Source of the DNA: Thermoplasmata archaeon
GTDB lineage: Archaea; Thermoplasmatota; Thermoplasmata; Lutacidiplasmatales; UBA184
Length of the DNA stretch: 8,535 nucleotides
Assembly (NCBI GenBank): GCA_030046135.1
Contig: JASIEC010000065.1
Location: 1 to 8,535 of the forward strand
Reading direction: 5' to 3'
Part shown: positions 1-5,912 of the stretch, one piece after another
How positions within the stretch are numbered: the stretch's first letter is position 1
Layout of the letters: the number at the start of each line of letters is the position of its first letter
Notes under the pieces: generated by a model
Told to the model about the DNA's origin: nothing
The model's database searches: none
What the model saw: the letters and a program-made list of their open reading frames with translations, nothing else
Program-made: the position numbers and the translations under genes

Positions 1-87
1 GCGATCAACCCGCTCATCAAGGTCGTCAACACGATCTCGATCCTGTTCATCGCGCTCATCGTCGCCCACTCGGTCATCGGGATCTGA
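1..87 (+). CDS. hppA: C-terminal end of membrane-bound ion-translocating pyrophosphatase (partial)
   Basis: Frame 1 is open from the window edge to TGA at 85-87, giving 28 residues. They begin A-I-N-P-L-I-K-V-V-N and continue as a hydrophobic helix ending in H-S-V-I-G-I. The N-P-L-I-K-V-x-N motif followed by the last membrane helix is characteristic of the C terminus of H+/Na+-translocating inorganic pyrophosphatases. These are integral membrane enzymes with about 16 helices that couple pyrophosphate hydrolysis to ion pumping. Only the tail is visible, so ion specificity and K+ dependence cannot be judged. The next gene has its own TATA box 49 nt after this stop, so it is probably transcribed separately. 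The family call is confident for so short a fragment because the motif is distinctive. Confidence 0.85.
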   Translation, partial: AINPLIKVVNTISILFIALIVAHSVIGI

Positions 88-135
88 GCCCGAGCAGCCC
101 GGACCGGGGCGGCGGACCGACCTCCGCGGCCCCTG

Positions 136-143
136 TTATATAT
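136..143 (+). promoter_or_regulatory. Archaeal TATA box for the secreted repeat protein
   Basis: The AT-only octamer TTATATAT stands out in a stretch that is otherwise about 75% GC. Its centre is about 33 nt before the ATG at 173. Archaeal transcription normally starts about 25 nt after the TATA centre, so the mRNA would begin at about 163-168 and be leaderless or carry a leader under 10 nt. No Shine-Dalgarno sequence precedes the ATG, which agrees with this. Confidence 0.75.
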
Positions 144-172
144 CATCGGGGCACGTCCTCCGCCGGCATCCC

Positions 173-910
173 ATGGCGCGTCTCCGGGCCGGTTGGATCG
201 TCCTCGTGGCGGGGCTGCTCGCCGTCTCCGCGGTCGGGATCCTTGCCGTCGGAGGGGCCGCGGGGGCCCTGGGGTCACCCCGGTCGTCCGCCGCGGCTCC
301 CTCGACGACGCCGACGTACGTCCTCTCGTTCGTCGAGGCGGGGCTGCCGTCGGGGATCTCCTGGACGGTGTCGCTCGCGAACGGGTCGGCGCCCCCGATC
401 ACGAACGACTCGACGTCCACGACGGTGAACTTCACCGTGCCCAACGGGACGTACACATACGTCGTGGAAAACGCGACCAACACCACGACCCGATTCGTGG
501 CGAGCCCCCAGACCGGGAGCGTCGAGGTCAGCGGACCGGGCGCGAGCGTGGAGTTCTACTACGTCCCCCACTCGCTTACCGAGGCGTCGTACAACGTGAC
601 GTTCGTGGAGCAGGGACTTCCCTGCATGACGAACTGGTCGGTCGTGATCGCCCCGTCGACCGGGGCCAACGTGACCGGAAACTCCACGACGGGGTCGGTC
701 GTCTTCACGCTGACGAACGGGACGTACAACTTCTCGATCGCCTCGGTCCAGACGCATCGCGGGGTGTACGTCGCGAATCCCGCGTCCGGGAACGTGACGG
801 TCGACGGCACCAATATCACGATCGACGTGACGTTCACGCTCCAGTCCCCGTCGGGAGGCTGCACGGGCATGGGCCCGAGCGCCGCGCCCTCCGCCGCACG
901 CGCGGCGTGA
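173..910 (+). CDS. Secreted two-repeat beta-sandwich-type surface protein, rich in N-glycosylation sequons
   Basis: The protein has 245 residues. A basic N terminus (M-A-R-L-R) and a hydrophobic stretch at about 8-33 form a signal peptide or N-terminal anchor, followed by a Ser/Ala/Pro/Thr linker. Two related repeats of about 85 residues follow, at about 48-131 and 139-224. Each has F-V-E-x-G-L-P, then W-[TS]-V, then T-N/P-N-G-T-Y, then V-A-[SN]-P, then alternating beta strands. There are 14 N-x-S/T sequons, so it is probably heavily glycosylated outside the membrane. The only cysteines are C151 and C230. The C terminus is a short Gly/Ala/Ser/Pro tail with no membrane helix, so it is either released or held by the N-terminal segment. 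The repeat style resembles Thermoplasmata surface proteins; the exact function is unknown. The start is set by the TATA box at 136-143. Confidence 0.8.
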   Translation: MARLRAGWIVLVAGLLAVSAVGILAVGGAAGALGSPRSSAAAPSTTPTYVLSFVEAGLPSGISWTVSLANGSAPPITNDSTSTTVNFTVPNGTYTYVVENATNTTTRFVASPQTGSVEVSGPGASVEFYYVPHSLTEASYNVTFVEQGLPCMTNWSVVIAPSTGANVTGNSTTGSVVFTLTNGTYNFSIASVQTHRGVYVANPASGNVTVDGTNITIDVTFTLQSPSGGCTGMGPSAAPSAARAA

Positions 911-1060
911 TCTCGGCGGGGCTCGGGCCGCCCGGCCGGGCGAACCGAGTGCGCGTTACGGCAGGGGAGCCCGTCGGGAAGCGGGCCGTCCCGTTGGTGC
1001 GACGCTGAGAAGCAGAGAGACGTTCGGGACTTGGCGGCGAGGGTCGGGAGTCCGGTTCGC
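911..1060. other. Convergent intergenic spacer
   Basis: This 150-bp gap lies between the stop codons of two converging genes (910 on plus, 1061 on minus). It holds the inverted repeat at 922-949. I see no convincing small ORF, tRNA or T-rich archaeal terminator in it. Confidence 0.6.
922..949. repeat. Imperfect 28-bp inverted repeat just after the secreted-protein stop
   Basis: An outer arm CTCGG (922-926) pairs with CCGAG (945-949). A perfect 14-bp palindrome, CGCCCGGCCGGGCG, sits at 929-942 on the same axis. The two parts are separated by one 2-nt mismatch (GC opposite AA). It begins 12 nt after the TGA at 908-910. Transcribed, it could fold into a strong hairpin that protects the 3' end or assists termination. 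There is no downstream U tract, so a classical intrinsic terminator is not supported. High GC makes chance palindromes common. Confidence 0.4.
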
Positions 1061-1429
1061 CTAGGCGTAGTGGGGGAAGTTCGACCGCTCCTTCCGGGCG
1101 GCCTCCCTCTCCTCCCCCCTCTCTTCCTTCTTCCGCTCGCGCTCGCACTCCTCTTCGGAGACCCAGAGGAACTCGAGGTCCTCGGGGTGGTCGTGGGCGA
1201 TGAACGCTCCCGCCTCGAAGGCGCTCGACAAGAGCTCTTCCAGGTTCTCGGCCTCGCTCCCCTCGAGCCGTCCCGCGGTCCGCCAGTACCAGTCGGGCGT
1301 CCGGCCGGACGCCTGGAGATACTCGGTGATGAAATCGTAGATCGAGCCGTGGTCGTCGGCGAGACGCACGTGGAGATGCCGGTCCTTCTCGTCCGGAGTC
1401 CCCTCGGAGCGAGTCGGAGGGTCTGCCAT
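1061..1429 (-). CDS. Small charged hypothetical protein
   Basis: The gene encodes 122 residues and I do not recognise the family. After a polar N terminus of about 17 residues there is a compact segment at 18-90. It starts H-L-H-V-R-L-A-D-D-H-G-S-I-Y-D-F-I, has an aromatic cluster P-D-W-Y-W-R at 45-50, an acidic helix at about 56-73 and A-H-D-H-P-E-D-L-E-F-L-W-V at 78-90. A highly charged Glu/Arg/Lys helix follows at about 92-115, and the protein ends S-N-F-P-H-Y-A. There is no signal peptide or membrane segment, so it is probably cytosolic. The frame is open further upstream to 1516, but I chose the ATG at 1427-1429 because a TATA element lies 27 nt before it. The lone cysteine (C95) and scattered histidines do not form an obvious metal site. 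Confidence 0.65.
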   Translation of the reverse strand: MADPPTRSEGTPDEKDRHLHVRLADDHGSIYDFITEYLQASGRTPDWYWRTAGRLEGSEAENLEELLSSAFEAGAFIAHDHPEDLEFLWVSEEECERERKKEERGEEREAARKERSNFPHYA

Positions 1430-1452
1430 CGCCTCCGAATGCGCCCGGCGCG

Positions 1453-1458
1453 CTATAA
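1453..1458 (-). promoter_or_regulatory. TATA-like box for the charged hypothetical gene
   Basis: Read on the minus strand this is TTATAG inside CGTTATAGCG, an AT-rich island in GC-rich sequence. Its centre is about 27 nt upstream of the ATG at 1429. That places the transcription start on or within a few bases of the start codon, implying a leaderless mRNA. A GGAGG lies only 2 nt from the ATG (1432-1436), too close to act as a normal Shine-Dalgarno. Confidence 0.55.
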
Positions 1459-1587
1459 CGCCTCGGAGGGCGGGGGAGGCCGCCCTGCCCCCGGGGACCC
1501 GCTCCGTCCTCCTCACCCATCAGCGCCCCCGCCCGCGCACCGGACCTCCCCTTCAAGAGCCGAGGCGCTCTGCGACTCCGGATCCGC

Positions 1588-1992
1588 TTGATCGCTCCTC
1601 CCCCTCCCGCAGCTCCCGCCCCGCCCGCGCCCCCGTCCGCGGCCCAGAGGGCGACGCGCTACCGGTACCTCGTCGGACGCCTGCGGAACCGCGAGATCAC
1701 CATGGAGGAGGCGACCGAGCTCTTCGGCATCATGGACACGATGCTCGCGGCACGACCCCCTCGCCCGGTAGCGCCTCCGCCGCCCTCCCCCGAGACCATC
1801 GAGAAACCGAAGGCGGCGATTCCCACCCCCGGGGGAGCGGGGCCCAACGACGATTGGCTCCTCCTCGGACTCCTTGCCCTGGGAGCCGGCTCCGGGCTCC
1901 TCGCCGCGGCGGCGAAGCGTCTCACGAGCGGCGAGGCCCCGCCGTCCCCGCCGACGAAGCGCGCGGGCGCGTCCTCCTCCGGCTCGCGGTAG
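1588..1992 (+). CDS. Small proline-rich single-pass membrane protein upstream of mre11
   Basis: The protein has 134 residues from a TTG start. Residues 3-17 are almost only Pro and Ala. A basic amphipathic helical segment follows at about 23-55, containing Y-R-Y-L-V-G-R-L-R-N-R-E-I-T and M-E-E-A-T-E-L-F. A second Pro-rich linker runs from about 57 to 85, a single hydrophobic helix W-L-L-L-G-L-L-A-L-G-A lies at about 90-109, and a polar Lys/Ser/Arg tail ends the protein. Lys-Arg directly after the helix suggests that the short C-terminal tail is cytoplasmic, which would put the N-terminal part outside; this topology is weak. No family is recognised. The stop lies 9 nt before the mre11 ATG, so the genes are probably cotranscribed. 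In-frame upstream codons offer no ATG or GTG back to the stop at 1456. A weak AT-richer patch at 1551-1557 sits 34 nt before the TTG. Long antisense frames here look like composition shadows. Confidence 0.55.
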   Translation: MIAPPPPAAPAPPAPPSAAQRATRYRYLVGRLRNREITMEEATELFGIMDTMLAARPPRPVAPPPPSPETIEKPKAAIPTPGGAGPNDDWLLLGLLALGAGSGLLAAAAKRLTSGEAPPSPPTKRAGASSSGSR

Positions 1993-2001
1993 AGCGCCCG
2001 C

Positions 2002-3282
2002 ATGGAGCCGGGTCGGTTCGTCTTTGCCCATCTCGCGGACGCGCACGTCGGGGCGTGGCCGCGCTCCCCGGCGGTCCGGGCCGCCCTCCGGGAGAGCGTC
2101 CTGCGCGCGCTCGAGGTCGTGGAGCGCCGCGACGCGGAGTTCCTGCTCGTCTCGGGGGACCTCTTCCACACGCCGGTGCCGGACCCGGCCGAGGTCGCCC
2201 CGGTCGCCTCCGCCCTGAAGAGGCTCGTCGACCAGGGGCGGCGTGTCTACGTGATCTACGGCTCCCACGACTACGTCGCGCACCGCACGAGCTGGCTCGA
2301 TGTCCTCGCGGCGGCGGGCGTCTTCGTCAAGGTCGCCCCCGAGGCGGTCCGCGCCGAGGGGACCCGATGGACGCTCCCGTTCCAGGTCGACGGCCGGACC
2401 GGCGCGAGGATCGCCGGCATCTCCGGTCGGTCCCACGGGCTCGACCGCGACTACTTCCGCTCGGTCGACTCGGAAGCGTTCCGGGCCGAGCCCGGGTTCA
2501 AGATCTTCCAGTTCCACGCCGCGGTCGAAGAGTACCTTCCCCCCGGCCTGCGCGAGCACGTCCGGGGGATCCGTCGCGACGACCTACCGGCCGGATGCGC
2601 CTACTACGCCGGCGGCCACATTCACATGAGCTACGTCGGAGAAGGACCGGGCGGGGGCCTCCTCGTGAACCCCGGCGCCGTCTTCGGGACGAGCCGGACG
2701 GACGTCGAGAACGTCGTCCGCGGATCGACCCACCCGGGGATCGTGATCGTCACCGTCGAGGACGGGCGGGCGACGCACGAGTTCGTGGAGACCGCTCCGA
2801 GGGAATCGATCCGGCTCGTCGACGTCGACGTCTCGGGGAAGCCCGTCGCCGAGGCGAGGGCGGAGCTCGAGCGGGAGCTGGAGGCGACCGCGGCCCCCGG
2901 GGCCCTCCTCTTCCCTCGGGTCCACGGCTCCCTCGCGGACGGAGGTCCCTCGGCGCTCGCGCTCGCCCAGGTCGCCCGGGGCCTCGGCCCGGAGGAGGGC
3001 GCGGTCACCTGGGACGTCCGTGACCTTGCGGCGCCCGCGCCGGAGTCAGAGCCCGCGGACCGGGACGCCGACATCGAGGGGAGCGAGATCGCCGCCCTGC
3101 TCGCCGAGACGCTCCCGACCTCGGCGTGGCTCGTCGGCGAGGAAGGAGAGCGTCGGGTCCGCGAGCTCCTCCGGGAGCTGGGGACCCCGCGCGCCGAGGG
3201 GCAGACCAAGATCGAGTACGAGGCGGACCGGGTCTCGGCCGCCCGGAAGGCGCTGGGGATCGTCCCCTCGCCCGCCCGGTAG
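2002..3282 (+). CDS. mre11: DNA double-strand-break repair nuclease Mre11
   Basis: The protein has 426 residues, close to the archaeal norm. It is a Mn2+-dependent calcineurin-like phosphoesterase with exo- and endonuclease activity that acts with Rad50 in break-end processing. Motifs in order are D13-A-H15, G52-D53-L-F-H56, G87-S88-H89-D90, H172 (F-Q-F-H) and G-G-H206-I-H208. These match the metal ligands and the catalytic histidine of the family, except that the usual Asn of G-N-H-D is Ser at 88. The phosphoesterase core ends at about 240, and a capping domain follows. The C-terminal part (about 350-426, with helices around A-A-L-L-A-E-T-L-P and I-E-Y-E-A-D-R) is the probable Rad50-binding region, by position only. 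It sits between the small membrane protein (9-nt gap) and rad50 (14-nt gap). There is no strong Shine-Dalgarno before the ATG. Confidence 0.95.
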   Translation: MEPGRFVFAHLADAHVGAWPRSPAVRAALRESVLRALEVVERRDAEFLLVSGDLFHTPVPDPAEVAPVASALKRLVDQGRRVYVIYGSHDYVAHRTSWLDVLAAAGVFVKVAPEAVRAEGTRWTLPFQVDGRTGARIAGISGRSHGLDRDYFRSVDSEAFRAEPGFKIFQFHAAVEEYLPPGLREHVRGIRRDDLPAGCAYYAGGHIHMSYVGEGPGGGLLVNPGAVFGTSRTDVENVVRGSTHPGIVIVTVEDGRATHEFVETAPRESIRLVDVDVSGKPVAEARAELERELEATAAPGALLFPRVHGSLADGGPSALALAQVARGLGPEEGAVTWDVRDLAAPAPESEPADRDADIEGSEIAALLAETLPTSAWLVGEEGERRVRELLRELGTPRAEGQTKIEYEADRVSAARKALGIVPSPAR

Positions 3283-3299
3283 GAGGCGCTCCGTCGGTG
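3282..3299 (+). promoter_or_regulatory. Shine-Dalgarno and GTG start of rad50
   Basis: GGAGG at 3282-3286 begins on the last base of the mre11 TAG stop and lies 10 nt before GTG at 3297-3299. This decides the rad50 start. The frame is open further upstream, with an ATG at 3126, but that part lies inside mre11 and looks nothing like a Rad50 N terminus. The encoded L-R-R-L-E-L-T-N-I-R-S-Y after the GTG is the canonical Rad50 beginning. Confidence 0.75.
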
Positions 3300-5912
3300 C
3301 AGCTCCGTCGGCTCGAGCTCACGAACATCCGCAGCTACCCGGCGGCCCGGCTCGACCTCGGGCCCGGCACGACCCTTCTGTCGGGCGACGTAGGCGCCGG
3401 CAAGACGAGCCTCCTCTACGCGATCGAGATGGCGCTGTTCGGGGTCGCCGAGGTCGAGGCGGGATACCTCGTGCGCCACGGGGCGTCGCGGGCCGACGTC
3501 TCGGTCCGGTTCGAGGACGCGGAGCACCGCTACGAGGTCGCGCGCAGCTTCCGCCGGGTCCGCCGCCGGGGCCGGGAGGCGTTCGAGCCCGAGCGGATCG
3601 CGTTCCTCGAGGACGGGCGGTCGACGACGTACTCGGCGACCGAGATCCGCCGCCGCGTGATCGAGCTCCTCGGCTTCCCGGACAATCCGAACCCGCAGGC
3701 CCGCTCCGACCTGTGGCGATGGGCGATCTACGTCCCCCAGGAGCAGATGCGCGCGATCCTGGCGGCGAGGCCCGAGGACCGGCTCGAGACGGTCCGCAAG
3801 GCCCTCGGGGTGGAACGGTACCGGCTCGCGGCCGACAACGCCGAGCTCCTCGCCTACGATCTGAAGGTCGGGGCCCGCCACTACCGGGAGGAGGCCGGCC
3901 GTCTCTCGCACTGGGAGCCCGAGCTCGACTCGGCGACCCGCGAGGCGGACCGATTGCGGGCCTCTCGAGCCGAACTCGAGCGCTCCCGGGACGAGCGACT
4001 GGCCAAGCTCGAGGGCGCTCGCGGCCGGGTCGAGGAGTTGGAAGGGAAGGCCCAGGGGGCCGAGGCCGCTCGCCGCGAGGCGGAGGGGCTCGAGCGAGAG
4101 CGTCTACGGGAAGAGACCGCGCTCGCGGATCGCCAGCGCCTCCGGGCGGACCGGCGGGCGGAGCTCGAGCGCGTTCAAGCGGTGCACGCGGAGGCGGCCG
4201 GGGCCGCCGACGAGCTCGACCGCCTGGTCCGATCGTACACGAGGGCGGAGGAGGAGCACCTCGCGAAGCGCGGGGCGCTGGAGGCTCAGGCGGAGGGGCT
4301 CCGGCGCCTCGCCGCCGCGCGCGCCGAGCTCGCGGCCGCGGAAAGGCTCGAAGGGGAGCGGCGCGCCGAGGCGGCACGGCGCCGGGCCGAGCGGGAAACG
4401 GCCGGTCATGAGCTCGAGAGCGCGCTCGCCGAGGGACCCGCCCGGGAACCTCCCGCGCCGACCCCGTCGTCGCTCGAGGAGATCGACGCCCGCCTCGACG
4501 CCTCGCGGACGGAGGAACGCACCGCGTCCGAGCGCGCGGCTACGGCGCGGCGAGCGCTCGAGCAGGTCGACGAGCTCCTCGGCGCGGGGGTCTGTCCCAC
4601 CTGCCACCAGACGGTGGAGCCCGAGGAGTTCCGTCGGCACCGCACCGAGGCCGCGGAGGAGGCTCTCGTGGCCGAAGCGGCGCGCCGTTCGCTCCACGAC
4701 CGGCTCGGTCGTCTTGAAGAGGAGCGAAAGTCTCGCGAACGGTACGAGCGGGCGCACGAGCGCTGGCGGGAGGCCGACCGCCGTCGGAGTGCGCTCGGGG
4801 AGGCGGCACGACGTGCCGAGGAGGCAGTGCGCGTCGGAGACCTCGCAGACGCGGAGGCCCACGCGGCGCACCGCCGGGCCGCGGACTCGGTCCGGGCCCT
4901 CGCGGGGCTCGACGAAGCCGACGCTCATCTGCGCGCGGACCTCCGACTCGCCGAAGCGGCCCTCGAGGGGGCCCGCGTCGCGGTCGATCGCGCCAGGCTC
5001 GCCCGAGAGCGTCGGCTCGGGGCCGAGGCCTCGCTCGCCGCCCTCGGGGCCGAGATCGAGCGCACCGAGCGCGAGATCTCGCTCGCCGAGGCGAGGCAGG
5101 CCGAACGCCAGGCTCGACTTCGATCCGTCCGCCAGGAAATCGCATCGGCCGAGTCGCTCTCCACGGAGCTCATCCGCGCCCGGGCGGATCTTCGGGGTCA
5201 GGAAGAGGCCCTCGCGGGGCTCCGCGAAGCGCTCGCACGCCTCGAGGCAGAGCTCGCGGCCGAGGCCCGTCGTATCGCGGCCGCGGAGGAGGGGCGTGCC
5301 CGCGCCGCGGCGCTCCTCGCGGCGGCGCAGGACCTCGAGGCCCGGGCCGCCTGGGCAACGGGACCGTTCCGGCTCCACGTCCTCACGATGGAGCGTCGGA
5401 TCCTCGCCCGGGCCCAGGGGATCTTCGAGCGGGAGTTCGCGCGCTACTTCGCCTCCCTGGTCGACGATTCGGGCCTCGTCGCCCGGACCGACTCGGGGTT
5501 CACCCCTGAGGTCGCGATCGACGGGGAACCGACCCCGGCCGAGGCGCTGAGCGGGGGGGAGAGGACCAGCCTCGCGCTCGCGTTCCGGCTCGCCCTCGCC
5601 ACCGTCGTGCGCACGCTCGGGAACGTCCGCCTGGAGTCGCTCCTCCTCGACGAGCCGACGGACGGGTTCTCCTCCGAGCAGGTCGTCCGCATGGGCGAGC
5701 TCCTCGAGGAGCTCGGGCTCCCCCAGGTGATCGTCGTCTCCCACGAGGCGCAGCTTGCCTCGATCGCCGACCGGGTCGTCCGGGTGCGCAAGGACGGGGG
5801 CCGCTCGTCGCTCGAGACCGGGGACGGCCCCCCCGCCGAGGCGAGCGAGGAGGCTCCTGTCGAGGGCGCTCGGGAGCGCGCGCGCCCGGCGCGGGGCCGT
5901 CCGGCTAGGTGA
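3297..5912 (+). CDS. rad50: DNA double-strand-break repair ATPase Rad50
   Basis: The protein has 871 residues, typical for archaeal Rad50. It is an SMC-like ABC ATPase that dimerises on ATP, tethers DNA ends and controls Mre11. The N-terminal half-ATPase (1-150) has Walker A G30-D-V-G-A-G-K36-T-S and Q-loop Q148 in Y-V-P-Q-E-Q. A long Arg/Glu/Ala-rich coiled coil runs from about 155 to 425. The zinc hook C433-P-T-C436 followed by H-Q lies at the midpoint, and the returning coiled coil runs from about 445 to 695. The C-terminal half-ATPase has signature L-S752-G-G-E-R, Walker B L-L-L-D785-E786-P-T-D and switch His H816 in V-V-S-H-E. All catalytic elements are intact. The last 35 or so residues are a low-complexity Glu/Ala/Pro/Arg tail. 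The gene directly follows mre11 and its end overlaps the convergent reductase gene by 8 nt. Confidence 0.96.
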   Translation: MQLRRLELTNIRSYPAARLDLGPGTTLLSGDVGAGKTSLLYAIEMALFGVAEVEAGYLVRHGASRADVSVRFEDAEHRYEVARSFRRVRRRGREAFEPERIAFLEDGRSTTYSATEIRRRVIELLGFPDNPNPQARSDLWRWAIYVPQEQMRAILAARPEDRLETVRKALGVERYRLAADNAELLAYDLKVGARHYREEAGRLSHWEPELDSATREADRLRASRAELERSRDERLAKLEGARGRVEELEGKAQGAEAARREAEGLERERLREETALADRQRLRADRRAELERVQAVHAEAAGAADELDRLVRSYTRAEEEHLAKRGALEAQAEGLRRLAAARAELAAAERLEGERRAEAARRRAERETAGHELESALAEGPAREPPAPTPSSLEEIDARLDASRTEERTASERAATARRALEQVDELLGAGVCPTCHQTVEPEEFRRHRTEAAEEALVAEAARRSLHDRLGRLEEERKSRERYERAHERWREADRRRSALGEAARRAEEAVRVGDLADAEAHAAHRRAADSVRALAGLDEADAHLRADLRLAEAALEGARVAVDRARLARERRLGAEASLAALGAEIERTEREISLAEARQAERQARLRSVRQEIASAESLSTELIRARADLRGQEEALAGLREALARLEAELAAEARRIAAAEEGRARAAALLAAAQDLEARAAWATGPFRLHVLTMERRILARAQGIFEREFARYFASLVDDSGLVARTDSGFTPEVAIDGEPTPAEALSGGERTSLALAFRLALATVVRTLGNVRLESLLLDEPTDGFSSEQVVRMGELLEELGLPQVIVVSHEAQLASIADRVVRVRKDGGRSSLETGDGPPAEASEEAPVEGARERARPARGRPAR
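4590..4607 (+). other. Rad50 zinc-hook codons
   Basis: These codons encode V-C-P-T-C-H with the C-x-x-C pair at C433 and C436. Two such hooks from two Rad50 molecules bind one Zn2+ and join the coiled-coil tips. The hook is almost exactly in the middle of the protein, with coiled coil of similar length on both sides, so neither arm appears truncated. Confidence 0.9.

Noticed and set aside
1021..1080. Possible tRNA-like T-loop (GGTTCG) near 1053
   Set aside because: No cloverleaf arms, anticodon stem or full T-loop consensus could be drawn around it.
1430..1516. Upstream start at 1516 for the charged hypothetical gene
   Set aside because: It would place the TATA element at 1453-1458 inside the coding region; ATG 1429 has correct promoter spacing.
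1513..2559. 348-codon minus-strand open frame opposite the small membrane protein and mre11
   Set aside because: Its composition is that of a GC shadow, and it runs antisense to the Mre11 active-site motifs.
3126..3296. ATG at 3126 as the start of rad50, adding 57 residues
   Set aside because: The added part lies within mre11 in another frame, is Arg/Gly/Pro-rich shadow sequence, and the canonical Rad50 N terminus plus a GGAGG both point to GTG 3297.
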